Assembly: GCF_000220705.2 (NCBI RefSeq)
Contig: NZ_CP023202.1
Location: forward strand, 1,612,001-1,676,000
DNA length: 64,000 bases
DNA from: Streptomyces xinghaiensis S187
GTDB taxonomy: Bacteria > Actinomycetota > Actinomycetes > Streptomycetales > Streptomycetaceae
Reading direction: 5' to 3'
Shown here: one piece after another, positions 7,251-15,320 of the stretch
How the letters are laid out: the number at the start of each line of letters is the position of its first letter
Numbering within the stretch: position 1 is the stretch's first letter
Translations under genes and position numbers: made by a program
Notes under the pieces: model-generated
Databases searched by the model: none
Seen by the model: the letters and a program-made list of their open reading frames with translations, nothing else
What the model was told of the DNA's origin: nothing

Positions 7251-8748
7251 GGGCGTCGAGGAGCGCGGCGCACCGGGGCGCGGTGGGGCGGCGGGCTCCG
7301 ACGTAGACGGCCTGGCGCAGTCCGAGCGCGAGCGACCCGCACAGCAGGCCGAGCAGCTCCGCCATGTCGTGGGAGCGCAGGGCCGCCTGGGTGCCGAACG
7401 GGACGACGTCCTGGGTGTGCAGGTTCGTCGGCAGGCTCTGCATGCCGGCCGGTGCCGCGGCGCGGCGGATCTCCGCGACGAACGCGGTGGTGGCCAACTG
7501 CACGCCCTGCAGGCCGTGCTGAGTGCCCGGGGTGGTGGCGAGCATCGGCGGCAGCCCTCCGTTGCGTGCCGGGTCCACCAGCAGGTCGAGCTGGCGTTCG
7601 GCGAGGTTGCCCAGCTGGGCGGTGACGGAGGCGAGCATGTCGGCGGCGAACGCGGCGGGCTGCCCGAAGAAGTTGCCGCCGTGCACCACCTTGCCCTCCG
7701 ACGCCGCCCCGTCCCCCGCCGTGCCGTCCCCCGCCGTGCCGTCCCCCGCCGCCCCGTCCCACTCCGCCGCCTCCTCCGGGCCGCCGGGGAAGAAGAGCGG
7801 GTTGTCGCTGACGCCGCCGAGGTCGGCGGCGACCACGCCGTCGACGTAGCGCAGCGCGTCCTCCGCCGCGCCGAGCAGCTGCGGGGCGCAGCGGATGCTG
7901 TACGGCTCCTGCAGGGGCCGGGTGCCGGAGGGCGCGGTGCCGGTGAGCGTCCGGCGCATGCGCGCGGCGACGCCGACCGCGCCGGGGTGGCCGTAGGCGC
8001 GCATGAGGTCGGCGTCGAGGAAGCCGGGGTCGCAGCCGAGCACGTCGGCCAGCAGGCAGGTCAGCGCGGTGAGGGCGCGGTGTGCGGTGCGGACGGCGTC
8101 GCGGGCGAGTGCCGTGGCCGCGGTGGTGACGGAGGTGCCGTTGACGAGCGCGAGCGCGTCGCGGCCGTCGAGGGCGAGCGGGCGCAGTCCGGCTCCGGCC
8201 AGCGCGGCGGCGGCCTCCGTCCGGCGGCCGTCCAGGTAGGCGTGTCCGCGGCCGCGCAGCGCCTGGGTGGCGTAGGCGAGGGGGATCAGGTCGCCGCTCG
8301 CCCCGACCGATCCGTAGCGGGGGACGGCCGGGCAGAACGTCGTGGCGAACATGGCGGCGAGCCGCTCGACGACCTCGGCGGACACGCCGGAGAGGCCCCG
8401 GGCGAGTGACGCGGTGCGCAGCAGCAGGGCGGCCCGGACGATGCCGGGCGGCAGGTCCGGGCCCTGGCCGGCGCCGAGGTGCGCCAGGGTGTTGTCGCAC
8501 TGGTCGGCCTCGTCGGCGCGGCCGGCGAATCCGGCGAGGGCGCCGAAGCCCGTGGTGGCGCCGTAGATCCGGCGGTCCCCGCCGCCGTTGCCGTTGCCGT
8601 GGCGTGCCGCGTGGAAGAAGCGGCGGCCCCGGGCGACGCGTGCGCGGACCTCGTCGTCCACGGTGACGGTGAGCGGTGCCGCCGCGCGGCGCAGGGCGGC
8701 GGAGTCCGGGGGGCGGGTGAGCGGGACGGTGTCCGTGGTGGTCAGCAC
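7102..8748 (-). CDS. MIO-type aromatic amino acid lyase, tyrosine ammonia-lyase-like
   Basis: 548 aa, typical for the HAL/PAL/TAL family. The A-S-G triad that cyclises to the MIO electrophile is at residues 150–152 (GSVGASGDLIPLAYATQ). The catalytic Tyr lies in IYGATTGFG (Y62). The selectivity-loop dipeptide is His90-Leu91 (NTLAHLGAGQG), the pair found in tyrosine ammonia-lyases, whereas histidine lyases carry Ser-His. Expected product: p-coumarate from L-tyrosine, or beta-tyrosine if it is an aminomutase. Three 15-bp repeats add a GDGTA-rich loop. The GTG at 8748 is chosen over TTG 8769 because it lies 6 nt after a TACGTT -10 box, the same leaderless layout as flavoprotein 1. Confidence 0.85.
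   Translation of the reverse strand: MLTTTDTVPLTRPPDSAALRRAAAPLTVTVDDEVRARVARGRRFFHAARHGNGNGGGDRRIYGATTGFGALAGFAGRADEADQCDNTLAHLGAGQGPDLPPGIVRAALLLRTASLARGLSGVSAEVVERLAAMFATTFCPAVPRYGSVGASGDLIPLAYATQALRGRGHAYLDGRRTEAAAALAGAGLRPLALDGRDALALVNGTSVTTAATALARDAVRTAHRALTALTCLLADVLGCDPGFLDADLMRAYGHPGAVGVAARMRRTLTGTAPSGTRPLQEPYSIRCAPQLLGAAEDALRYVDGVVAADLGGVSDNPLFFPGGPEEAAEWDGAAGDGTAGDGTAGDGAASEGKVVHGGNFFGQPAAFAADMLASVTAQLGNLAERQLDLLVDPARNGGLPPMLATTPGTQHGLQGVQLATTAFVAEIRRAAAPAGMQSLPTNLHTQDVVPFGTQAALRSHDMAELLGLLCGSLALGLRQAVYVGARRPTAPRCAALLDALSEAVPPVDPDRPLDADVRAAADLLATPGLLAPSDSLATSAPPATGGRP
7711..7755. repeat. Three 15-bp tandem repeats inside the lyase gene
   Basis: The unit GTCCCCCGCCGTGCC occurs twice exactly and once with changes, encoding a GDGTA-GDGTA-GDGAA loop. 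It is absent from the usual family core and probably lies on the surface. It may vary in copy number between strains by slippage. Confidence 0.8.
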
Positions 8749-8810
8749 GGCGGAAACGTAACGGGGCAATCTCAGAGCGCTCTGAGATGCGGTGGATAGC
8801 TTCCCGGGCC
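8749..8810. promoter_or_regulatory. Divergent leaderless promoters sharing a palindromic operator
   Basis: The perfect palindrome CTCAGAGCGCTCTGAG is at 8771–8786. On the plus strand, 10 nt then TAGCTT (8797–8802) then 8 nt lead to ATG 8811. On the minus strand, 10 nt then TACGTT (8760–8755) then 6 nt lead to GTG 8748. No Shine-Dalgarno precedes either start. No -35 consensus is seen; the palindrome covers that position on both strands. One bound dimer could therefore control both directions. The same arrangement recurs at 18343–18381. Confidence 0.75.
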
Positions 8811-10439
8811 ATGGCGTACGACTACTTGATCATCGGAGCGGGACCCGCGGGACTGCAGCTCGCCGCGTTCCTGGAGCGGGACGGTGCGGACTACGTCGTT
8901 CTGGAGCGCGGCAGTGGCCCCGGCACCTTCTTCACGCGGTTCCCCCGGCACCGTCAACTCATCTCGGTCAACAAGGTGCACACCGGATACGAGGATCCGG
9001 AGCTGCGGCTGCGGATGGACTGGAACTCCCTGCTGAGCGACGATCCGGAGCTGCTGTTCACCCGCTACAGCCCGCGGTACTTCCCGCCGGCCGACGACAT
9101 GGTGCGCTACCTCTCGGACTTCGCGGAACGGACCGGTGCGCGCGTCGAGTACGGCACCGAGATCGTCCGCGTCTCCCGCTCGGACGACGGGTTCACGGCG
9201 CTCGACCGCACCGGACGGACCTGGCGGGCGCCGCGCCTGGTGGCCGCGACCGGGGTGTCCCTGCCGTACCTGCCGCCGATCCCGGGCATCGAACTGGCCG
9301 AGCGCTACGACACCTTCGACCCGGACCCGGAGTCCTTCACCGGGCAGCGGGTGCTCGTCATCGGCCGCGGCAACTCCGGTTTCGAGACGGCCGACGCCCT
9401 GATGGAGACCGCGGCGGTCATCCACGTCGTCGGCCCCGGGTCGCTGCGGCTGGCGTGGCAGTCGCACTACGTCGGGCATCTGCGCGCGGTGAACAACAAC
9501 TTCCTGGACAGCTACCAGCTCAAGTCGCAGAACGCGGTCCTCGACGGCCGGGTGCTCGCGATCCGCCGCGACGCGGACGGGTACCGCGTACCGGTCGCCT
9601 TCGAGCGGGTCGACGAGGCGGTCCGGGAGATCCGGTACGACCGGGTGGTCGTCGCGACCGGTTTCCGCTTCGACGCCTCCCTCTTCGACGACGGCTGCCG
9701 GCCCGGACTGGCGGTCAACGGGCGCTTCCCGGCCGTGACGCCCGTCGGCGAGTCGGTCAACGTGCCCGGTCTGTACTTCGCCGGGACGCTGATGCAGGCC
9801 CGGGAGTTCCGCAAGGCCACCACCGGCTTCATCCACGGGTTCCGCTACTCGGTCCGCGCCCTGCACCGGGTGCTGCGGCAGCGCCACCACGGGGAGCCCT
9901 GGCCGGTGACGGACCTCGGGGACGCCGTGGAGCGGGCCGTGGACGCGGTCATCACCCGCGTCAACCGGTCCTCGGCGCTGTGGCAGCAGTTCGGCGTCCT
10001 CGGCGACCTGCTGCTGGCCGCCCCCGACGGGACGCTGCGCTACGCCGAGGAGGTCCCGGTCGGCCATGCGCCGGACGCCGTCCGGGCCGGCGACTTCGGG
10101 GAGGTGGCCGCCCACGCGGTGATCACCCTGGAGTACGGGGCCGACCACGACCGGGTGGATCCCTTCGACGTCCGCGCGGGCCGCACGTCCCAGCAGGACG
10201 TGCGGGGGCTCGACGGCCGCTATCTGCACCCGGTCGTCCGCTGGTACCGGGGCGGGGAGTTCACCGCCGAGCACCACCTCACGGAGAACCTGGAGAACGA
10301 GTGGGACAGCGAGGAGATCCACCGCGCCCCGCTCCGCGCGTTCCTGACCGACCGGCTCCGCCCGGCCGCCGCCGGGACCCCCGCTGCCCCCGCGGCCCCG
10401 GCCGCCCCGGTGACGCCGGCCGCCCGGGTGGCGCCGTGA
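8811..10439 (+). CDS. FOXRED2-like FAD-dependent monooxygenase/oxidoreductase 1
   Basis: 542 aa. The FAD-binding Rossmann motif GAGPAG is at residues 9–14. Then comes FFTRFPRHRQLISVNKVHTG, a stretch strongly reminiscent of FOXRED2-type flavoproteins, followed by MDWNSLLSDDPELLFTRYS. A second dinucleotide-binding motif is VIGRGNSGFETADAL. ATG 8811 is chosen over ATG 8787 because it matches the start of the homologous gene at 18342 and the leaderless -10 spacing. The C-terminal ~26 residues are an Ala/Pro tail. It is the first gene of a run coupled by 4-nt overlaps (oxidase, P450, antiporter). The substrate is unknown; an aryl or amino-group oxidation in a tyrosine-derived pathway is inferred only. 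Confidence 0.85.
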   Translation: MAYDYLIIGAGPAGLQLAAFLERDGADYVVLERGSGPGTFFTRFPRHRQLISVNKVHTGYEDPELRLRMDWNSLLSDDPELLFTRYSPRYFPPADDMVRYLSDFAERTGARVEYGTEIVRVSRSDDGFTALDRTGRTWRAPRLVAATGVSLPYLPPIPGIELAERYDTFDPDPESFTGQRVLVIGRGNSGFETADALMETAAVIHVVGPGSLRLAWQSHYVGHLRAVNNNFLDSYQLKSQNAVLDGRVLAIRRDADGYRVPVAFERVDEAVREIRYDRVVVATGFRFDASLFDDGCRPGLAVNGRFPAVTPVGESVNVPGLYFAGTLMQAREFRKATTGFIHGFRYSVRALHRVLRQRHHGEPWPVTDLGDAVERAVDAVITRVNRSSALWQQFGVLGDLLLAAPDGTLRYAEEVPVGHAPDAVRAGDFGEVAAHAVITLEYGADHDRVDPFDVRAGRTSQQDVRGLDGRYLHPVVRWYRGGEFTAEHHLTENLENEWDSEEIHRAPLRAFLTDRLRPAAAGTPAAPAAPAAPVTPAARVAP

Positions 10440-11506
10440 CGCTCCGCGAGCTGCACGACGCGGCCCGCGCGGCGCTGGACCCGGTCACCTACGACTACGT
10501 GGCGGGCGGCGCGGGCCAGGAGCGGGTCCTCGCCGCGAACGAACGGGCCTTCGACCGGTACGCGCTGCTGCCGAGGGTGCTGTGCGGCAGCGAGACGCGG
10601 GACACCGCCGTGGACCTGCCGGGGGCCCCGGGGGCGTCACCCGTGGTCGTCGCGCCGACCGCGTTCCACCGGCTGGCGCACCGGCACGGCGAACGCGCCA
10701 CGGCCCGCGCCGCCGCGGCCGAGGGAGCCGTCCTGGTGACGGGGACGGCCGCGACCACGGCGGTCGCCGACGTCGTCGCGGCCGCGCGCGGGACGGCCGC
10801 GGACCCGGCCGTGTGGTTCCAGCTCTATCCGCACCCCCGCCGGGACGTCACCGAGGCGCTCGTCCGGCGCGCCGAGGACGCGGGGTGCACGGCGCTGGTG
10901 CTCACGGTCGACTCACCGGTCTTCGGCCGGCACACCAGGGATCTGCGCAACGGGTTCACCGACCTGCCGCCCGGATACGCCGCGGAGAACATGCGCGGCC
11001 TGCCCGGTGCCCCGCCCGGCCGGCCCGCCGCCATCGCCATGTCCCCGGCGGTCTCGTGGCGGGACCTCGACCGCATCCGGCGGATGACCGCACTTCCCGT
11101 CCTGCTCAAGGGGATCCTGCACCCGCGGGACGCGCTGCCGGCCGTCGAGCACGGCGCCGCCGGGGTGATCGTCTCCAACCACGGCGGCCGCCAGTGCGAC
11201 ACCGTCCCGGCGGCGGTGGACTGCCTGCCCGCGGTCGCCCGCGCGGTCGCGGGCCGGGTCCCGGTCCTGCTGGACGGCGGTGTGCGGCGGGGCGGGGACA
11301 TCGCCGTCGCGCTCGCGCTGGGCGCGTCGGCCGTGGGTGTCGGGCGCCCGGTGGTGTGGGGCCTGGCCGCCCAGGGCGAGGCCGGGGTCCGGCGGGTCCT
11401 CGCGGCGCTGCGCGACGAGTACGACCACACGCTCGCCCTGTGCGGGGGGCGCCGGAACACCGATCTGACCGGGGACATGGTCGTCCGGAGGGAGGAGACG
11501 TGGTGA
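10436..11506 (+). CDS. FMN-dependent alpha-hydroxy-acid oxidase (hydroxymandelate/lactate oxidase-like)
   Basis: 356 aa TIM-barrel flavoenzyme. Visible landmarks are YDYVAGGAGQERVLAANERA at the N-terminus, PVVVAPTAFHRLAHRHGE, WFQLYPHPRRDVTEAL, ALVLTVDSPVFGRHTRDLRN, VLLKGILHPRDA (flavin-contacting Lys), and VSNHGGRQCD with the catalytic His. VLLDGGVRRGGDIAVALALG closes the phosphate site. Family members oxidise 2-hydroxy acids to 2-oxo acids, with 4-hydroxymandelate to 4-hydroxybenzoylformate as the aromatic case. GTG 10436 overlaps the flavoprotein stop (GTGA). In a locus with a tyrosine lyase an aromatic 2-hydroxy acid is plausible but not shown. Confidence 0.85.
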   Translation: MTLRELHDAARAALDPVTYDYVAGGAGQERVLAANERAFDRYALLPRVLCGSETRDTAVDLPGAPGASPVVVAPTAFHRLAHRHGERATARAAAAEGAVLVTGTAATTAVADVVAAARGTAADPAVWFQLYPHPRRDVTEALVRRAEDAGCTALVLTVDSPVFGRHTRDLRNGFTDLPPGYAAENMRGLPGAPPGRPAAIAMSPAVSWRDLDRIRRMTALPVLLKGILHPRDALPAVEHGAAGVIVSNHGGRQCDTVPAAVDCLPAVARAVAGRVPVLLDGGVRRGGDIAVALALGASAVGVGRPVVWGLAAQGEAGVRRVLAALRDEYDHTLALCGGRRNTDLTGDMVVRREETW

Positions 11507-12930
11507 GCGGAGCCGGGGACGGGGTGAGCGGAGCCGGGGTGAGCGGGGAGCCCAAGCGGGCCGCCGCGGACGGCTGGTGGCTGCCGCGCGGCGTGGTGGC
11601 GCTGCGCGTGCGCATCTTCGAGAGGGTCAACGGCGACCGGGTCGTGACCCTGCCGGGCGCCGGGTACGGCCCGGAGGTGTTCGAGCGGGTGTACGCCCAC
11701 CCGGCCGCGAACGGGCGGAGCGCGGGGGCGGGCCTGTCCGACCTGTTCTGGTACTGGCTGTCCCCGGGGCCGGAGGTGCACCAGGAGCACCTGGAGGCCG
11801 GCGAACGCTACGAGGACGTGGCCGCGGCCACCCGCCGCGTCCTCGCCGGAGACTCCGCCGGTCTCGCCGCCGCGGCCGGCCGCGCCGTCGGGCAGGTGCT
11901 GGACGCCCTGCCGGACACCCGGATCAGCCTCGTCCGGCTGCGGGACCTGGTGATGCCCGCCTGGGCCGCCTTCTGCTACGAACTGGTGTTCAGGGAGCCG
12001 TGCCCGCCGCACGCCCGCGAGCTGATCACCGCGCACGCGAACGACGTGGTCACCGCCCTGAAGTGCACCGGCCTGCGCCATCCGCGGCGCCGGGCCCGGC
12101 TCACCGCGTATCTGCACGCACGGGTCGCGGCCGGCGACGTACCGCACCGGCTGCCGGAGACACTGACGCCCGCGGAACAGGTGCACTATCTGCAGGGGAC
12201 GTTCTTCAACACCGCCGTCGTCCAGCTGTCCGAGGCGACCGCGCACGTCCTGCTCGCCCTCGCCCGCCACCACCCGGTGCAGCGGCGCCTGTCGGCGGAC
12301 CCCTCGGACGAGCGGTACCTCACCCGGGTGCTCGACGAGACGATGCGGCTCTACCCGCTGTTCGGCATCGCGCACCGCATCACCACCGGCGAGATCCCGC
12401 TCGACGCGGACACCGTGCTGCCCGCCGGCTCCGTGGTGTGCTTCAGCTACCCCGGCTACCACGCCACGGGGTACGACCGGCCGGAGGTGTTCGACCCGGA
12501 CCGCTGGGCCACCCTGTCCGCCAAGCACGCCCACCACATCCCGTTCGGGGTGGCCGCGAACCGGCCCTGCCCGGCGTGGCGGCTGTCACCGGTGGTGCTG
12601 CGGGCCGCGGTCCGCGAGGTGCTCGGCCGGTACCGGCTCGACTCCGCCGCCTCGCACACCAGATCCCTGCCGCACCGCGCCCCCTGCCTGCTGATTCCGC
12701 GCGGCCTCTCCCCCGGGGCCCGCCGGCTCGGGGCGCTGCGGACGTATCTCCGGCTGCGGGACGGGGTCGAGGACGTCACCCGGGGCGTGCGCCAGCTGGT
12801 GCTCGGCACGGTCATGGTGCTGCACGCCCGCCGGCTGCGGCCGGCCGCACGCCATTTCGAGGAGCGGCCGGCCACGCGCTGCCCGGCCGCCCGCCCCGTC
12901 CCGGGCCGCCCGGAAGGGGAACGCGGATGA
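11503..12930 (+). CDS. Divergent cytochrome P450
   Basis: 475 aa. The K-helix E-x-x-R is present (E279-TM-R282 in DETMRLYP). The heme-ligand segment IPFGVAANRPCPAWRLS has Cys356, with the F-G-x-x-x-N-R-x-C-P-A variant of the classic loop. The I-helix motif A-G-x-D/E-T is not recognisable; the equivalent stretch reads LQGTFFNTAVVQ (near 230–241), so proton delivery for oxygen activation would differ. A ~70 aa basic tail follows the heme domain. GTG 11503 overlaps the oxidase stop. It could be a true monooxygenase or a catalyst of an O2-independent rearrangement. No ferredoxin gene is adjacent. Confidence 0.8.
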   Translation: MSGAGDGVSGAGVSGEPKRAAADGWWLPRGVVALRVRIFERVNGDRVVTLPGAGYGPEVFERVYAHPAANGRSAGAGLSDLFWYWLSPGPEVHQEHLEAGERYEDVAAATRRVLAGDSAGLAAAAGRAVGQVLDALPDTRISLVRLRDLVMPAWAAFCYELVFREPCPPHARELITAHANDVVTALKCTGLRHPRRRARLTAYLHARVAAGDVPHRLPETLTPAEQVHYLQGTFFNTAVVQLSEATAHVLLALARHHPVQRRLSADPSDERYLTRVLDETMRLYPLFGIAHRITTGEIPLDADTVLPAGSVVCFSYPGYHATGYDRPEVFDPDRWATLSAKHAHHIPFGVAANRPCPAWRLSPVVLRAAVREVLGRYRLDSAASHTRSLPHRAPCLLIPRGLSPGARRLGALRTYLRLRDGVEDVTRGVRQLVLGTVMVLHARRLRPAARHFEERPATRCPAARPVPGRPEGERG

Positions 12931-14180
12931 CGCCCGCGGAGCTCGCGCCCGCCTTCTTCCTCTCGGTCGTGGTGATCCTGGCCGTCTGCCGGCTCGTGAG
13001 CCGGCTGCTGCGCCCGCTCGGGCAGCCGCCCGTCGTCGGCGAGATGCTCGCCGGGGTGGTGCTCGGCCCGTCGGTGCTCGGCGCCCTGTTCCCCGGCGTC
13101 GAGGCGGGTCTCTTCCCGCAGGACCTGCGCCCGGTCCTCTATGTGGTCGGGCAGATCGGCCTGGTCGCGTTCATGTTCCACGTCGGCTGGGACTTCCGCG
13201 TCGACCGGCTGCGCGGCGTCGCCCGGCCCGTCGGGCTGATCTCCGCGGCCGGGGTGCTGGTCCCGGTGGTGCTCGGCGCGGCCCTCGTCGTCGTGGCCGG
13301 CGAGCGCGGCGGCGTCCTGGCCGAGGGCGTGCCGCTGGTGGTGTCGGCCCTGTTCACCGGCGTCGCGCTCGCCGTGACCGCGTTCCCGATGCTGGCCCGC
13401 ATCATCAGTGAACGGGGCCTGACCGGCAGCCGGTTCGGGTCGATCGCCCTGGGCGCCGGTGCCGTCGACGACGCCGTGGCGTGGGTGCTTCTCGCCGCCG
13501 TGTTCAGCATCGCCGCCGGCAGCGCCGGGCTGGTGTCGCTCGCCGTCGCGGGCGCGTTCGGCCTCCTGGCGGCGATGGCGGTGTTCCTCCGCCTGCACGG
13601 CCGCACCGCGCTGCTCGCCGACCGGACGGCGCCGGAGAACCTGCTGCCGGTGCTGGTCGGCGTCCTGTTCCTGGCGGCCTGGTACACCGATGTCGTCGGG
13701 CTGTACGCGGTGTTCGGCGCGTTCAGCCTCGGCGTGGTGTTCCCGCGCTCCGAACGGCTGGACCACACGGTCGCCGCGCTCAAGCCGGTGGGCGCGGTGT
13801 TCCTGCCGCTGTTCTTCACCTACTCCGGGCTGAACACCGACTTCGCCCTGCTGGGCGACGGTTCGGTGCTGGTGTTCACCGCGGGGTGCGTGGTGGTCGC
13901 CGTCGCCGGGAAGTTCGGCGCCTGCTGGCTCGCCGCCCGGGCCGCCGGTGAGCCGAACAGGGTGGCGCTGCGGGTCGGGGCCCTGATGAACGCGCGGGGT
14001 CTGATGCAGCTGATCGCGCTCAACCTCGGCCTGGCGGCGGGGATCGTGACCCAGGCGATGTTCAGCGCCCTGGTGGTGGTCGCCATCGTCACCACCGTCA
14101 TGGCGCCGCCGCTGCTGGCGTTCCTCGACCGGCGCGAACGGGCCCCGCGGGGCGCGGTGCGGCAGCCCGTGGAGGCGTGA
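12927..14180 (+). CDS. CPA2-family cation/proton antiporter
   Basis: 417 aa with about 12 predicted membrane helices across the whole length. It shows the CPA2/KefB-type landmarks GQPPVVGEMLAGVVLGPSVL, FMFHVGWDF and the acidic transport pair in GAGAVDDAVAW. Also present are GLYAVFGAFSLGVVFPR and LMNARGLMQLIALNLGL. It probably exchanges Na+/K+ for H+ at the cytoplasmic membrane. ATG 12927 overlaps the P450 stop (ATGA), so it is the last gene of the flavoprotein operon. Antiporters of this type at the end of biosynthetic operons are often proposed as export or self-protection functions; that is inference here. Confidence 0.88.
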   Translation: MTPAELAPAFFLSVVVILAVCRLVSRLLRPLGQPPVVGEMLAGVVLGPSVLGALFPGVEAGLFPQDLRPVLYVVGQIGLVAFMFHVGWDFRVDRLRGVARPVGLISAAGVLVPVVLGAALVVVAGERGGVLAEGVPLVVSALFTGVALAVTAFPMLARIISERGLTGSRFGSIALGAGAVDDAVAWVLLAAVFSIAAGSAGLVSLAVAGAFGLLAAMAVFLRLHGRTALLADRTAPENLLPVLVGVLFLAAWYTDVVGLYAVFGAFSLGVVFPRSERLDHTVAALKPVGAVFLPLFFTYSGLNTDFALLGDGSVLVFTAGCVVVAVAGKFGACWLAARAAGEPNRVALRVGALMNARGLMQLIALNLGLAAGIVTQAMFSALVVVAIVTTVMAPPLLAFLDRRERAPRGAVRQPVEA

Positions 14181-14218
14181 CGCCGTCGCCGGGCCGGGCC
14201 GGCGGCCCGTGATCCGGA

Positions 14219-14252
14219 CGGAGCCGGGTGGCTGCCCGGGACCCCGGCTCCG
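14219..14252. terminator. Bidirectional terminator between convergent genes
   Basis: CGGAGCCGGG (14219–14228) and CCCGGCTCCG (14243–14252) form a 10-bp GC stem with a 14-nt loop. It lies between the stop of the antiporter (14180) and the stop of the convergent membrane protein gene (14253). There is no U-tract. Confidence 0.7.
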
Positions 14253-15188
14253 TCATCGCCTCATCGGCAACTCCGTCAAACCGGCGAGTTCGGCGTCGGT
14301 CGCCGGCCTGAGCGTCGACAGAATGTGCCGGGCCGCGGACCGATCGGTGGGAGAGCCGTCCCCGGCCACGGTGTACACCAGGCCGTCACGGCGCAGACGC
14401 AGCTCCCAGTGCTCGTAGTCCCCCTCGTAGACGCGCAGTTGGCGGCCTCCGCCGTCGTCCGTGCAGCGGATCGGGTCGCCGCGGGGAACCGGGCAGTCGC
14501 GCGCGTCGACGCGCCGGGTGTCGTGTCCCGCCCGTTCCACGCCGAGGTGCAGCGGCTCGGAGCGCGGCCGCGCGTAATGGGCGCTGAAGCCGTCCTCGCT
14601 CGCGCCCACGCCGCGCAGGGTGTACCCCGGCGGCGGGTCGCCGACCCGCAGCATGCCGCGGTCCACGCCGTTGGCGCTGATCCACTCGCCGAGCGTGGGC
14701 GGCTGCGCGGCCGCCCAGGTGGTGTACGCGACGCCGGCGGCGAGGGCGGCCGCCGCTCCGAGGGCGCCCAGTCTGACGCGGGTGCCGGGGAGGAAGAGCG
14801 CGGCGGCGACCATGTAGCAGGCGCCTCCGACCGCGTAGAGCAGAAGACCGCGGTCCAGACGGTTGACGGTGATGTACACCACGGCGGCCCCGGACGCACC
14901 GGCCGTGCCGAGCGCGTAGACGCCCGCCGTCCAGGCCCACAGCCCTCGCGGCCTGCGCAGGAGCGGCACCATCGTGCGGACGGCGGATCCGAGGGCCGCG
15001 AGCACGGCCACCGCCATCAGCACCACCCCGGCGAGAAGGGCGGCGAGCGGAGCCGCTCCGCCGGAGAAGAGCGCGGCGAGCACCGCTATCACCTGCATGC
15101 CGGTCAGGGCGCATCCGGCCAGCCAGACGGCCACCAGATGCACCACGGCGCGCCTCGTCTCCCCCCACTGCGTCATGCCCTTGATCAC
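14253..15188 (-). CDS. Membrane protein of unknown function
   Basis: 311 aa. Five or so hydrophobic helices occupy residues ~15–175 (for example VVHLVAVWLAGCALTGMQVI and LLLYAVGGACYMVAAALFL). A soluble ~130 aa C-terminal domain follows, with GYTLRGVGASEDGFSAHYAR and paired cysteines in RDCPVPRGDPIRCTDD, probably extracytoplasmic. I do not recognise the family. ATG 15188 is used; an internal ATG at 15176 (MTQWGE) is an equal alternative. It sits on the opposite strand to the flavoprotein operon, 132 bp downstream of the ligase gene on its own strand, so it may be a late gene of the ligase unit. Confidence 0.7.
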   Translation of the reverse strand: MIKGMTQWGETRRAVVHLVAVWLAGCALTGMQVIAVLAALFSGGAAPLAALLAGVVLMAVAVLAALGSAVRTMVPLLRRPRGLWAWTAGVYALGTAGASGAAVVYITVNRLDRGLLLYAVGGACYMVAAALFLPGTRVRLGALGAAAALAAGVAYTTWAAAQPPTLGEWISANGVDRGMLRVGDPPPGYTLRGVGASEDGFSAHYARPRSEPLHLGVERAGHDTRRVDARDCPVPRGDPIRCTDDGGGRQLRVYEGDYEHWELRLRRDGLVYTVAGDGSPTDRSAARHILSTLRPATDAELAGLTELPMRR

Positions 15189-15320
15189 GCGGGGCCGCGG
15201 CCTGCGGTTCCCTGCCGGGGAGACCGCGGCGGACGGGCCCGGCGGCCGGCCCCGGCGGCGCCCGGGCCGCGCCGCTGCCGGCGGGCGCGGGGGCGGTGCG
15301 CGCGGGGGCGGGGCGGGCCG

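Noticed and set aside
7102..8748. Ordinary histidine ammonia-lyase (hutH)
   Set aside because: The selectivity loop carries His-Leu rather than the Ser-His expected for histidine lyases, no other hut gene is nearby, and it shares an operator with a biosynthetic flavoprotein.
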